64,000 nt of DNA from Saccharothrix sp. NRRL B-16348. GTDB lineage: Bacteria > Actinomycetota > Actinomycetes > Mycobacteriales > Pseudonocardiaceae. The translations under genes were made by a program, and so were the position numbers. The stretch is taken from positions 124,001 through 188,000 of the forward strand of contig NZ_LGED01000200.1 in NCBI RefSeq assembly GCF_001280085.1. The letters are read 5' to 3'. Under the pieces are notes generated by a model. It searched no databases and had not been told where the DNA came from. It worked only from the letters and a program-made list of their open reading frames with translations. Below are positions 44,793 through 55,800 of the stretch, one piece after another (within the stretch, counting starts at the first letter, position 1; each line of letters begins with the position of its first letter).

Positions 44793-46507
44793 TGGACATG
44801 GATTCGGTGGCCCTCGGCCCGGCACAAGCCCTCACGCAAGCCGCCGCGCTGCGTCCGGACGACACGGCGATGACCTTCGTCGACTACGCCACGGACCGCG
44901 CGGGTGTCACCAGTTCGTTCAGCTACCGGGAGCTGGACCAGGGCAGCGCCGCGGTCGCGGCGTCGATGCTGGAGACGGTCGACCGCGGTTCCCGCGTCGC
45001 GATCCTGTGTGGGCACGACGTTGACTACGTCATCGCCTTCCTGGGCTGCCTTCGCGCGGGCATGATCGCCGTTCCGCTGTTCGCCCCCGAGCCGTTCCGC
45101 CCGCAGGACCGGCTGGTGAACGTGCTCGCCGACTGCGATCCCGAGATCGTGCTCACCGGCACCGGCCACCTGGAGACCGTGCAGAAGCTGCTCACGGACC
45201 TCCCCGGGCTGCCCAAGGAGGTCTTGCCGGTCGACGTGCTGCGAACCGTCGGCATCCCGGCCCAAGGACCCTTGCCCGCCCTGCCGGACGGTGATGTCGT
45301 CGCGTACCTGCAGTACACCTCCGGGTCGACCAGGAAGCCGGCCGGTGTCCAGGTCCTGCATCGCAACCTGACCGTCGGCGCGCACCAGCTGGCCGCTGCG
45401 GTGGAAATCGGCCCGTCCTCACGCCTGGTCAGCTGGCTGCCGTTCTTCCACGACATGGGCCTGATGTTCTCCCTGGCCGTGTCGCTGGCCACCACGACGC
45501 CGGTGACGTGCTTCTCCCCGCTGGCGTTCATCCAGCAGCCGCGCCGCTGGCTGGAGCTGCTCACCACGCAGCGGGCCACCCACACGATGTCGCCCAACTT
45601 CGGGCTCGACCTCTGCGTGGACCGGGTCAAGGGCCCTCGCCGCGAGGGCCTCGACCTGTCCGCCCTGCGAGTGCTGGGCAACGGCTCCGAGCACGTCCGC
45701 CCGGACACCCTCGCGCGCTTCACCGAAGCGTTCGAGCCGTTCGGTTTCCGGCACTCGGCCCACTGCCCGGGGTACGGCTTGGCCGAAGCCACTCTGGTGG
45801 TCACCGCCGACGAGGTCGGGAAGGAACCGGTCGTGGGAGTGTTCGACCGCGCCGAGTTGTCCCGCGGCCGTGTCAGCGTGGTCGAGGACGATGACCCGAA
45901 CGGCCAGCGGCTCGTCTCGGCGGGTCGTCCTGTGCAGCAGGAGGTCCGGATCGTCACACCGGAGACGGGTACGGACGCTCCCGCGACGGGCGTGGGCGAG
46001 ATCTGGGTGCGAGGCGCCAATGTGTGCGCTGGGTACTGGCTGCAGCCCGAGCGGTCGCTGGAGACGTTCGTCGGGAGCGATGACCGGGACGGCTGGCTCC
46101 GGACGGGAGACCTCGGATTTTCGCTCGACGGCCGGCTGTACGTGGCCGGGCGGCTGCGTGACCTGATCATCGTCGACGGCCGCAACCACCACCCGGCTGA
46201 CATCGAGATGACCGTGGAAGAGGCGTCCGACGGCCTGCGCGCGGGTCGGGTGGCCGCGTTCGCCTGCGAGGTCGATGAGAGGGAAGCCCTCGTCGTCGTG
46301 GCCGAGCTGGCGGCCCCGGCATCCACCCTGGACTTCGACGCCGTCCGCAGGACCGTGCGAGCGGCGGTGTCCGAACGGCACGAGGTCCGGGTCCACGACA
46401 TCGTGCTCGTGCGCAAGGGCGCCGTGCCGGTGACGTCCAGCGGCAAGTTGCGCCGCCAAGAGTGCAAGTCCCGCTACCAGCGCGGTGAATACCAGGGGGC
46501 GGCATGA
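44792..46507 (+). CDS. Fatty acyl-AMP ligase (FAAL)
   Basis: 571 residues from ATG 44792. Adenylate-forming enzyme of the FadD32/FAAL group: AYLQYTSGSTRKPAGVQVLHRNL (P-loop), WLPFFHDMGLMFSLA (the FAAL-typical FHDMGL box), GYGLAEATLVVTA, then WLRTGDLGF and VDGRNHHPADIEMTVE, with the catalytic Lys in VPVTSSGKLRRQECK. FAALs load acyl-adenylates onto a carrier protein rather than CoA, and the next gene begins with an ACP domain. Stop overlaps that gene's start. The acyl substrate is unknown. Confidence 0.92.
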   Translation: MDMDSVALGPAQALTQAAALRPDDTAMTFVDYATDRAGVTSSFSYRELDQGSAAVAASMLETVDRGSRVAILCGHDVDYVIAFLGCLRAGMIAVPLFAPEPFRPQDRLVNVLADCDPEIVLTGTGHLETVQKLLTDLPGLPKEVLPVDVLRTVGIPAQGPLPALPDGDVVAYLQYTSGSTRKPAGVQVLHRNLTVGAHQLAAAVEIGPSSRLVSWLPFFHDMGLMFSLAVSLATTTPVTCFSPLAFIQQPRRWLELLTTQRATHTMSPNFGLDLCVDRVKGPRREGLDLSALRVLGNGSEHVRPDTLARFTEAFEPFGFRHSAHCPGYGLAEATLVVTADEVGKEPVVGVFDRAELSRGRVSVVEDDDPNGQRLVSAGRPVQQEVRIVTPETGTDAPATGVGEIWVRGANVCAGYWLQPERSLETFVGSDDRDGWLRTGDLGFSLDGRLYVAGRLRDLIIVDGRNHHPADIEMTVEEASDGLRAGRVAAFACEVDEREALVVVAELAAPASTLDFDAVRRTVRAAVSERHEVRVHDIVLVRKGAVPVTSSGKLRRQECKSRYQRGEYQGAA

Positions 46508-48057
46508 CGTCGATCCGGCAGTGGCTCGTCGAGCGCGTCGCGGCGCACGCCGGCGTCCCGGCGGCCGAGGTTGATCCGGACCGGCCCTTCCTGGAGTACG
46601 GCATCAGTTCGCGGGACGCGGTGTCGATGGCGGGCGAGCTGGAAGAGCTCCTCGACCGCCCGGTCGACCCGACCGCGCTGTGGCAACAGCCAACGGTGCG
46701 CAAGCTCGCCGAGGCCTTGGCCGGTGAGCAGAACGCCGCTCCCACCGCCGTCGCGCCCCGGGAGGCCAAGTCGACCGGTGCCGCGGTGGTCGGGATCGGC
46801 TGCAGGCTCCCGGGCGGGCTCGACTCGGCCACGGACCTCTGGCAGTTCCTCATGGCCGGGGGCGACGCCGTGACCGAGGTGCCGGACGACCGCTGGGCGG
46901 ACTACCGGGTGCGGTCGACCGCGCACGCGGCGGCCGTCGACGGTGCGTCGCGTGCGGGAGGGTTCCTGTCCGATGTGCACGGCTTTGACGCGGAGTTCTT
47001 CGGGATCTCGCCGCGCGAGGCCGCCGAGATGGACCCACAGCAGCGCATGCTGCTCGAAGTGGCCTGGCAGGCGTTCGAGCACGCCGGCATCCCGCCGGAC
47101 GCGTTGGCGGGCGAACGGGTAGGTGTCTTCGTCGGAGCGAGCACCGACGACCACGGTCGCCGACAGCTCGCGGACCTGCCCGCCATCACCGGGTGGACCG
47201 GCACAGGATCGGCGCTGAGCGTGCTGGCCAATCGGCTGTCCTACCTGCTGGACCTCCGGGGTCCCAGCCTCACCGTGGACACGGCGTGCTCGTCCTCGCT
47301 GGTGGCCGTGCACATGGCACGGCGCAGCCTGGAGGCGGGGGAGTGTGATCTCGCCCTCGTCGCCGGGGTGAACCTGATGCTGTCCCCGGCCGTCACCATC
47401 AACTTCGACCGCGCGCAGGTCATGGCTCCGGGCGGGCGGTGCAGACCGTTCGACGCGGACGCCGACGGATACGTGCGCAGTGAAGGCTGTGTCGCCGTCG
47501 TCCTGAAGCGGTTGCCCGATGCCCGAGCGGACGACGACCGCGTGCTCGCGGTCGTCCAGGCCAGCGCCCTCAACCAGGACGGCCGGTCGAACGGCCTGAT
47601 GGCACCGAACCCGGCCGCGCAACGAGACCTCCTCGACGAGGTCTACCGCTCGGCCGGAATCGATCCGCAGGCCGTCTGGTACGTCGAGGCCCACGGCACG
47701 GGAACGCCGCTCGGGGACCCCATCGAAGCCGGGGCGCTCGGGGAGGCGCTCGGCCGGCGCAGGCCCGCTGACCGTCCGCTCCTGATCGGGTCGGTCAAGT
47801 CGAACCTGGGCCACCTGGAGGCGGCTGCCGGCATCGCCGGCATGGCCAAGACCGCGCTGTCCCTGCACCACGGATGGGTGCCACCGACCGCGCACTACCG
47901 GTCGGGCAACCCGCGGATCGACTTCGACGGGCTGAGGTTGCGGGTGGTCGACAGGCCCACTCCGGCGCCGGCCGATGCCGTCGCCGCCGGCGTGAGCTCG
48001 TTCGGCTTCGGCGGCGCGAACGCCCATGTCGTCCTTACCCGGCCGACCGACTCGTGA
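46504..48057 (+). CDS. ACP-ketosynthase didomain protein
   Basis: 517 residues. N-terminal acyl carrier (residues 1-75; phosphopantetheine Ser in FLEYGISSRDAV near 36), a linker, then a type I ketosynthase (about 95-510) with active Cys in DTACSSSLVAV (near 259), His in AHGTGTPLG (near 397) and GSVKSNLGHLEAA (near 432). All three catalytic residues are present. It ends right after the KS, with no AT; the AT-DH-KR-ACP that completes the module is two genes downstream. Likely accepts the FAAL-activated acyl group on its ACP and condenses it. Confidence 0.88.
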   Translation: MTSIRQWLVERVAAHAGVPAAEVDPDRPFLEYGISSRDAVSMAGELEELLDRPVDPTALWQQPTVRKLAEALAGEQNAAPTAVAPREAKSTGAAVVGIGCRLPGGLDSATDLWQFLMAGGDAVTEVPDDRWADYRVRSTAHAAAVDGASRAGGFLSDVHGFDAEFFGISPREAAEMDPQQRMLLEVAWQAFEHAGIPPDALAGERVGVFVGASTDDHGRRQLADLPAITGWTGTGSALSVLANRLSYLLDLRGPSLTVDTACSSSLVAVHMARRSLEAGECDLALVAGVNLMLSPAVTINFDRAQVMAPGGRCRPFDADADGYVRSEGCVAVVLKRLPDARADDDRVLAVVQASALNQDGRSNGLMAPNPAAQRDLLDEVYRSAGIDPQAVWYVEAHGTGTPLGDPIEAGALGEALGRRRPADRPLLIGSVKSNLGHLEAAAGIAGMAKTALSLHHGWVPPTAHYRSGNPRIDFDGLRLRVVDRPTPAPADAVAAGVSSFGFGGANAHVVLTRPTDS

Positions 48058-48067
48058 GAGGCACACC

Positions 48068-48910
48068 ATGGACTTCGGCACGATGATGATGGTCACCGAC
48101 TTCTCCTGGGACGCGGCCTCGGTCGCCAGAGCCGTCGAACAGCAAGGGTTCGAGTCTTTTTGGGTACCTGAGCACACCCACGTCCCCGTCAGCATGAGCA
48201 GCCCTCATCCCGGTGGTGCGGAGGTGCCTCCGGAGACGCTGCAGGGCGTCGACCCGTTCATCACCCTCGCCGTCGCCGCCGCGGTGACGACGACGCTGCG
48301 GTTGGGCACGGGCGTCTGCCAGGTCCCGATCCGCAACCCCATCCAGCTCGCGAAGCAGGTGGCCAGCATCGACGTGGTGTCCGGGGGACGGTTCCTGTTC
48401 GGCGTCGGGACCGGGTGGAACCACGAGGAGATGCTCAACCACGGCGTCGACCCGAGGACCAGGACCGCCCAGTTCATGGAGCACATGGCCGTCGTGAAGC
48501 GCATCTGGACGGAGCACGAGGCCGCGTTCGAGGGCGAGTTCGTGAAGTTCGACCCGCTGTGGTCGACGCCCAAGCCGGTGCAGCGCCCGCACCCGCCGAT
48601 CCTGGTCGGTGGAAGCGGCCCGCGGGTGATCGACCGGGTGCTCGAACTCGGCGCCGAGTGGATGCCCTGGCACGCCCAGCTCGACGACACGTTCGCCGAC
48701 CAGATCACCGAGCTGCGCGGACGGGCCGCCGTCGCGGGCCGGATGTCGGTTCCCGTGACGGTCTTCGGCGTACCCGCCGACGAGGAGGTCATCGCCGCCT
48801 ACCAGGAGGCGGGGGCGTCGCGCTGCGTCCTCCCGCTGCCGCCTGCCGGCGAGGAAGAGGTCGTGTCGATGATCGAGTGGTACGCGGAAGTGGCGCAGGA
48901 GTTCCAATGA
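48068..48910 (+). CDS. LLM-class (F420/flavin-dependent) oxidoreductase
   Basis: 280 residues with the luciferase-like monooxygenase TIM barrel. Matches the Rv2161c-type F420-dependent group: MDFGTMMMVTDFS, QQGFESFWVPEHTHVP, TLRLGTGVCQVPIRNPIQLAKQVASIDVVSGGRFLFGVGTGWN, and PHPPILVGGSGPRVIDRV. Its position between the KS and AT parts of one PKS module, 10 bases after the KS gene, implies a tailoring role on the growing chain (enoyl reduction or oxygenation). Whether it uses F420 or FMN cannot be read from sequence. Confidence 0.88.
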   Translation: MDFGTMMMVTDFSWDAASVARAVEQQGFESFWVPEHTHVPVSMSSPHPGGAEVPPETLQGVDPFITLAVAAAVTTTLRLGTGVCQVPIRNPIQLAKQVASIDVVSGGRFLFGVGTGWNHEEMLNHGVDPRTRTAQFMEHMAVVKRIWTEHEAAFEGEFVKFDPLWSTPKPVQRPHPPILVGGSGPRVIDRVLELGAEWMPWHAQLDDTFADQITELRGRAAVAGRMSVPVTVFGVPADEEVIAAYQEAGASRCVLPLPPAGEEEVVSMIEWYAEVAQEFQ

Positions 48911-48941
48911 TCACCGACACGTCCAGCCAAGGCGGTATGCG

Positions 48942-51900
48942 ATGACCTCCACCATCGACCGCAGGACAAGCCTCGACCCGATCGACGTCGCCGCTTCCAC
49001 ACCCATGCTGTTCCCGGTGTCGGCCCGGTCGCCGGAGTCGCTGAGCCGGAACGCGGCACGGCTCGCCGAGTGGCTCGACGGCCCTGGTGCGACCGTCGGG
49101 CTGGACGACGTCGGCTACACGCTCGGGCGGCGGCGGGCGCACCTGTCGCAGCGGCTGACCGTGGTGGCGGCCGACCGCTCGGACGTGGTCGCCAGGCTTC
49201 GTGCCGCGGCCGACGGCGTCCTCGCCGAAGGGGTCGTCTTCGGTTCAACCACAGCCTCGGTCGAACGCGGCGCGGTCTTCGTCTTCTCGGGCCACGGTTC
49301 CCAGTGGGCCGGCATGGGCAGGGAACTGCTGGCGACCGAGCCGGCCTTCGCCGCAGTCGTCGACGAGTTGGACGAGGTGTTCCTGACGGAGTGCGGCCGG
49401 TCGTTGCGTGACCTGGTCACCGACGTCGACCTGGCGACAGCCGGGATGGCGCTGGTCCAGCCCGCCCTCTTCGCCACCCAGGTCGGCCTCACCCGCGTCT
49501 GGCAGTACTACGGGGTCGAACCGGCGGCGGTGGTAGGGCACTCGATGGGCGAGGTGGCCGCGGCGGTGGTGGCCGGTGGGCTCTCCTTGGCAGACGGTGG
49601 CAGGGTGATCTGCCGCCGCTCGGCGTTGATCGAGGAGAGGTTGACCGGCGGCGGTGCCGTCGCCCTGGTGGAACTGCCCGCGGTCAAGACACGCCGGCGC
49701 ATCCGCGAGGAAGGGGTGCTCGACCTCGCGGTGCACAGCTCCACGCGCGCCTCGGTGGTGACCGGCAGGCCGGAGGACGTCGAGCGCTTCATCGCGGACT
49801 GCGAGGCGGACGGCATCACCGCCCACTGGGTGCCCGGTGTCCGGTTCGCCGCGCACAGCAGGCAGGTCGACGCGGTCACGGACGAACTCGTGCGCAGGCT
49901 CGACGGGATCACCGCCCGCACACCTGTTGTCCCTGTCTACGGCACCGCGCTCTCCGACGTGCGGAAGCAGCCGGTGTTCGACGGCCGGTACTGGGCCGAC
50001 AACCTGCGCAACCCCGTCCGCTTCGCCCAGGCGCTGCAGACCGCGGCGGAGGACGGCTACCGCTGCTTCATCGAAGTCTCACCCCACTCTGTGGTGGGAA
50101 CGTCGATCAACGACACCTTGAAGGACTCCGGCGTCAACGACAGCGTCGTACTGGGATCGCTCAAGCGCGACCAACCCGCGCGCGAGGTCCTGGCGACCAA
50201 CTTGGCCTCCGCACATTGCCGTGGCGTGCGACTCGACTGGAGGGTCCTGCACGACCTCGGGAAGCTGGCCGACCTGCCCACCATGGCGTGGAACCACGTG
50301 CGCTTCGCGCCCACCCGGCCGGAGCCTGCACGTGCGAGTGATGACCGGCACCCGCTCCTGGGCCCGCACATCAAGCTGCCGGGGGCCCCTGCGCGGCACG
50401 TGTGGCAGGTGACGTTGGATCCTGCGGAGCTACCGTGGTTGACCGACCACCAGGTCCACGGCACAGCAGTTCTGCCGGGTACGGCGTACGTGGAAGCTGC
50501 GGTAGCGGCCGCCGGTGAAGCGCTGTCCGTGCGACCGGACGAGTTGGTCTTGTCCGACGTGGAGTTCCACCGGATGGCGCCGGTGTCGGGGCCTCTGACG
50601 CTGACGACGACCTTCGAGGCTGCCACCGGCCGGGTGGAGATCTGCTCGGACGGTCCGGAGGGAGCGGTCGTCCACGCCACTGCGACCGCTGGTCGTGCCG
50701 AGCGCGGTTCCTCCGCCGAACCAGTCGATGTCGCAGCGCTGAAGGCATCCCACCCGGACCGCCTTCCGGTCGGATCCGCTTATCAGCGGTTGGTGGGCGC
50801 GGGACAGCAGCACGGACCGGCGTTCGCCGCGATGACCGAACTCTCCACCGGTGACCAGAGCACCTGCTCCGTGCTGTCATGGCCGCAGGACCTGTCGGGT
50901 GACGCCCGGCTCTGGTTCCACCCGGCGTTCCTCGACGCGTGTCTGCACGGCCTGGCCGTCCTGCTGGCCGACGACAGCGGGCAGACGGTCCTGCCCGTGG
51001 GACTGGGATCGGTACGCCTGTGGCGGCGGCCGGCGGAACAACTCGTCTGCCGCGCCACCGTCCACCACGAGGGGGCGACGCCGACGGGACACGTCGAGGT
51101 TTACGACCTCGACGGGAACCTGACGGCCACTGTGGACGATGTGCGTCTGCGCCACCTCGACCAGGACGACGTGCCCGTGCCCTTGGAGAACCTCCTGCAC
51201 ACCATCGGCTGGGTCGACTCGGACCCCGTGCGAACGACGCAGGATCCAGGCAGCTGGAGTGTCCACGGCCCGGGCGCTCTCGATGTGACGGCCGAGCTGG
51301 AGCGCGCCGGTGTGCGACACACGGTCGCGGAGGGCCCTTCGCCGGCACGGTCCACAGGCGGAGCTCACTCCGATGGTGTCCTGTTCGTCACCACGTCCCA
51401 GCCGGACAGGGAGCCCGACCCCCGGCACGCGCAGGACACCGTCCTCGCGCTGGCGGATCTCGTGCGCGAGGTTCTCGACACCGAAGGCGGCTCCCGACGA
51501 CTGATCGTCGTCATTCGCGGTACCGACCCTGTCCAGACCGCTGTCGTCGGGATGGTGCGGACTCTCCGGCACGAGCACCCAGAGCTGCGGACCACCGTCG
51601 TGGACGCCGGCTCGGACCGAGAACTCGAGTCGTTGGCCGCGGAACTGGCCGTTACCCCGATCGAGGACGAGGTGCGGCTGCGCGGCGGCAAGCGTCAAGT
51701 CGCTCGGCTGGCGCGACTACCGCTGTCCGAGCTTCCCGAACCGACACGGCCACCGGTCCGGTCCGACGGTGCCTACGTCGTCTCGGGAGGCACCCGCGGA
51801 CTGGGCCTGATCACCGCCCGGTGGCTGTCGGGCCTCGGAGCGGGAACCGTCGTCGTCTGCGGACGTGGGGAACCGGGCCCTGAAGCGTCGGCCGTGCTGG

Positions 51901-52886
51901 CGGACATGGCGGCCGCGGGTACCGCGGTCGAAGTGGTCCTGGGCGACATCGCCGAATCCGCGGACCAAGTGATAGCCGCCGCCGAACGGCACGGCCACGT
52001 CTTGCGGGGTGTCGTGCACGCGGCGGGTGTCGTCGAGGACGCCTTGCTGGAAGCGGTCGACGCCGATCTGGTGGACCGGGTGTGGCTGCCCAAGGCGACC
52101 GGGGCTCAGCGGCTGCACGCGGCCATCGGCGACCGCCCACTCGACTGGTGGCTGTCGTATTCGTCGTTCGCCTCGATGGTCGGCGCACCCGGTCAGGCCG
52201 CGTACGCGACGGCGAACGCCTACCTCGACGCGTTCGGCGGGGTGCTGCGGGAGCGGGGCGTGCCCGCGACGACCGTCAACTGGACCCGCTGGGAGGAGAC
52301 CGGAGCGGCGGTCGGCAGGGAGCTGCCGGGGCTGACCGGCCTGTCCACCAAGAGCGGCCTGGCGGTGCTGGCAGCGATTGTGTCGCGCGACGTGCCGCAG
52401 GTCGGAGTGGCTCTGATCGACGCCGCCGGGTTCACCGCAGCCCATCCGCACATCGCTCGATCCGCGTTCTTCTCGGAGATGGGAATCCACGACGTCGCGG
52501 AGGCGCCCGTGCCTTCCCTGCACGGACGTACCGATGGGGACAAGCGGCAAATCGTCACCGAACAGGTCGCCGTCCGGGTCGCCGCGGTGCTGGGCTACGA
52601 CGTCGGTCGCATCCCACGGGACCGCCCCTTGGTGCACGTGGGCCTCGACTCCCTGACCGCTGTCAAGATCAAGAACGCGGTGTGCGCCGACTTCTCCGTC
52701 GACCTGCCGGTCGCCCGGCTGCTGGGCGGTCAGAGCATCGACGAACTGACTCAGGACGTGCTGGCCGCGATCGGCACCCAGGACGATGCCGGTACGGCGC
52801 CGAGCGCAACCGACGACGCGGCGAAGCGTGCGCGGTCGCGCACGACCCGGATGGCGCAGCGACGTGCGGCGAGGAGGCGGGCATGA
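48942..52886 (+). CDS. Type I PKS AT-DH-KR-ACP
   Basis: 1314 residues. AT with VVGHSMGEVAAAVVAG (Ser near 200) and specificity region FAAHSRQVD, neither a clear malonyl (HAFH) nor methylmalonyl (YASH) signature. DH with the active His in DHQVHGTAVLPG (near 505) and Asp in HPAFLDACLHG (near 660). KR with NADPH motif VVSGGTRGLG (near 948), HAAGVVEDALL and catalytic SSFASMVGAPGQAAYATANAY (Ser/Tyr, 1074-1090). ACP LVHVGLDSLTAVK (near 1233). No KS at the N-terminus: the KS is on the ACP-KS protein, so the module is split. A basic tail may dock. Overlaps the next gene. Confidence 0.9.
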   Translation: MTSTIDRRTSLDPIDVAASTPMLFPVSARSPESLSRNAARLAEWLDGPGATVGLDDVGYTLGRRRAHLSQRLTVVAADRSDVVARLRAAADGVLAEGVVFGSTTASVERGAVFVFSGHGSQWAGMGRELLATEPAFAAVVDELDEVFLTECGRSLRDLVTDVDLATAGMALVQPALFATQVGLTRVWQYYGVEPAAVVGHSMGEVAAAVVAGGLSLADGGRVICRRSALIEERLTGGGAVALVELPAVKTRRRIREEGVLDLAVHSSTRASVVTGRPEDVERFIADCEADGITAHWVPGVRFAAHSRQVDAVTDELVRRLDGITARTPVVPVYGTALSDVRKQPVFDGRYWADNLRNPVRFAQALQTAAEDGYRCFIEVSPHSVVGTSINDTLKDSGVNDSVVLGSLKRDQPAREVLATNLASAHCRGVRLDWRVLHDLGKLADLPTMAWNHVRFAPTRPEPARASDDRHPLLGPHIKLPGAPARHVWQVTLDPAELPWLTDHQVHGTAVLPGTAYVEAAVAAAGEALSVRPDELVLSDVEFHRMAPVSGPLTLTTTFEAATGRVEICSDGPEGAVVHATATAGRAERGSSAEPVDVAALKASHPDRLPVGSAYQRLVGAGQQHGPAFAAMTELSTGDQSTCSVLSWPQDLSGDARLWFHPAFLDACLHGLAVLLADDSGQTVLPVGLGSVRLWRRPAEQLVCRATVHHEGATPTGHVEVYDLDGNLTATVDDVRLRHLDQDDVPVPLENLLHTIGWVDSDPVRTTQDPGSWSVHGPGALDVTAELERAGVRHTVAEGPSPARSTGGAHSDGVLFVTTSQPDREPDPRHAQDTVLALADLVREVLDTEGGSRRLIVVIRGTDPVQTAVVGMVRTLRHEHPELRTTVVDAGSDRELESLAAELAVTPIEDEVRLRGGKRQVARLARLPLSELPEPTRPPVRSDGAYVVSGGTRGLGLITARWLSGLGAGTVVVCGRGEPGPEASAVLADMAAAGTAVEVVLGDIAESADQVIAAAERHGHVLRGVVHAAGVVEDALLEAVDADLVDRVWLPKATGAQRLHAAIGDRPLDWWLSYSSFASMVGAPGQAAYATANAYLDAFGGVLRERGVPATTVNWTRWEETGAAVGRELPGLTGLSTKSGLAVLAAIVSRDVPQVGVALIDAAGFTAAHPHIARSAFFSEMGIHDVAEAPVPSLHGRTDGDKRQIVTEQVAVRVAAVLGYDVGRIPRDRPLVHVGLDSLTAVKIKNAVCADFSVDLPVARLLGGQSIDELTQDVLAAIGTQDDAGTAPSATDDAAKRARSRTTRMAQRRAARRRA

Positions 52887-55800
52887 GCACGGCACCGGTG
52901 GAGGAACCGACCGAGGCCATCGCCCTGATCGGCATGGCGGGTCGTTTCCCCAAGGCGCAGGACGTCGAGGAGTACTGGGCGAACCTCGTCGCGGGGCGGG
53001 ACTGCCTGGACGACCTCGACGACGACGAACTGCGCGCGAACGGCGTCCCGGACGCGGTGCTGCGCGCCCCGGGCTACGTCCGGCGGGTGGCGAGCCTGGC
53101 GGGCTACGACCGGTTCGACACCGACTTCTTCGGCTTCGCACCCGGAACCGCCGCCGCGCTCGACCCGCAACAGCGCCTGTTCCTGGAGGTCTGCTGGCAC
53201 GCGCTGGAAGACGCCGCGCACATGCCGGAGAACTTCGACGGGGCGACCGGCGTGTTCGCCGCCGGGGCGTTCCCCGGTTACCTGATGCACAACCTGATGT
53301 CGCACCACGATTCCCGTCGCCTGCTGAGCGCCGGAACGTCGACCGAGCTGGTCGAGGCGCTCTCGATGGCGGACGCCAACTTCTTCGCCACCCGGATCAC
53401 GCACACGCTCGACCTCCGCGGTCCTGCGCTCACCGTGCAGACGGCCTGTTCGAGCTCTCTCGTCGCCGTCCACCTCGCCTGCCAGAGCCTGCTGTCCGGG
53501 GAATGCGACCTGGCCCTCGCCGGCGGGATGACCGTGAAGGTGCCGCACCGGGTCGGCTACGTCTACGACGTCGACTCGATGATGTCCGCCGACGGGCGGT
53601 GCCGCCCGTTCGACGCCAGGGCGAACGGGACGGTCTTCGGCAGCGGAGGCGGCGCGGTCGTGCTCAAGCGTCTCTCGGACGCGGTGGCCGACCGGGACAA
53701 CATCCGCGCGGTCATCCGCGGCAGCGCGATCAACAACGACGGTGCGCTGAAGATGGGCTACTCCGCGCCGAGCGTTCGGATGCAGTCGGCGGTGATCGCC
53801 GAAGCCCTCCAGGTCGCAGGCGTCCGACCGGCGGATGTCGGCTACATCGAGGCACACGGCACCGGGACCGCTCTTGGCGACCCGGTGGAGATGGCCGCCC
53901 TGCGATCGGCGTTCGAAGGCGACGGCGACCCGACGCGGGTGTGCCCGGTGGGCTCGGTGAAGGGCAACATCGGCCACCTCGAAGCGGCCTCCGGCGTCGC
54001 GGGTCTGATCAAGGTCGTGTCCGCGCTCGAACACCGCTGGATCCCAGGCACCGCGCATTTCCAGGAGCCGAACCCGGAACTGCGCATCGAGGAGTCGGCC
54101 TTCCTCGTCGCCGGGGAAGGGCGTGACTGGGAGCCGGTGAACGGGACGAGGATCGCCGGCATCACGTCCCTCGGGATGGGCGGCACGAACGCGCACATCG
54201 TGGTCGAACAAGCGCCCGATCGACCACGGCGCGGTTCCGCCAGCGGTCCGAGCACGTTGGTGGTCAGCGCCCGGACGCAGCAGGCACTGCTCGACGCCCA
54301 GGACGCCTTGGCCGACTGGCTCCGCCGATCACCCGAACTGGATCTGGCCGATGTCGAGCACACCCTCGACATCGGAAGGCTGCGATTCGGCTTCCGCCGG
54401 GCCGTCGTGGCGCAGAGCAGGCAGGAAGCCGCTGACCTGCTCGAAGTAGAGGTCGACGCGCGCGACTCCGAGGCACGCCCGACCTCGGTCGTGCTCGTGT
54501 TCCCCGACGAGGCGTCCGACGTCAACCCGGCCGTCACCGCGCTGAGCGCACACGACCCGGCGTTCGAGACCGCCTTCGAGGACTGCGTCGCCCTGTTCAC
54601 GACCCGCTCCGGTGGCGCCGGCTCTCACTCCGCCACCGTGTTCGCCGCCCAGTACGCCCTCGCCCACGCGCTGCAGGAGCGCGGTGTGCGCCCTGTGGCG
54701 GTTGTCGGCGCAGGCGTAGGGGAGTACGTGGCGGCTGTGGTGGCGGGGGCGCTGTCGCTCGCCGACGCCGTGGCGCTGGTGTCGGGCGAGGCCGTCGAGG
54801 CCAAGGGTGCTCCGGCGCTGATCGACCTGCACCTCGCATCACTCCCGTCGGTGCAGGCTGATCAGGTCGTGCCCGACTGGGCAGCCCTGGGAACGTCCTC
54901 CACCTCGTGGAACGCGCTTCTCGATGGCGCAGTGGCGGATGGCTCGATCCCTCTGGTGCTCGGTGCCGCTGAAGAGCCGTTCACCCAAGAACAGTTGCAG
55001 ATCAGCACGGTTGAGGACTGCGTCGTCTCGTTCCAGTGGGCACTCGCCCGGCTGTGGGAGCTCGGCGGCGAGATCGACCCGGTGTCGGCTCACCCCGACG
55101 CAGCCCGCGTGCCGCTGCCGCAGTACCCGTTCCAACGAGGCCGACACTGGGTGGAGCCGCGCTCCGGCATGCCGGCGGCCACCCCGGAATCGGAGCCTCG
55201 GACGTCCGTGCCGGCCGATCCGCGCGAGGCGCTCACCCTGCTCTGGCGGGAGACCCTCGGGGTCGACGAAGTCGCCCCGGGCGACAGCTTCTTCAAGCTG
55301 GGCGGTGACTCGGTGATGGCGACCCGGCTGACCTCTCGTGCCCGCGCGCTCGGCATCGACATCCGGCCCAAGGACCTGTTCGACTACCCGACTTTCGATG
55401 CGCTGGCCACGCATCTGACGCCGAAGGTGAAGGCGGTGGCCGTCCCCGTCGAGCGTCCCCGGGACCGCGGCGGGGTGCCACTCACACCCACCCAGCTGTG
55501 GTTGCTCTCGGCCCCGCAAGCCGAGCGGCTGACGGTGCCGCTCGTCCACCAGCTCGGCACCGACGTCGACCAAGGTCTTGTCGAACGCGCATTGGACGCC
55601 GTCCTGCACCGGCACGGGGCGATGGAGCTGGTGGCGCGTTCCCGCCACGGGATCTGGCAACAACACCACGCGACCCACCCCAAGGTCGATCTCCTGACCG
55701 TGCAACAGGAAGTCGACGGGCCTCCTGACATCGCGGCGTTGAGAGAGGACATGTCCAGCGGACCGGAGATCCTCCCGATCCGCGCCGCGCTCGTCGGAAC

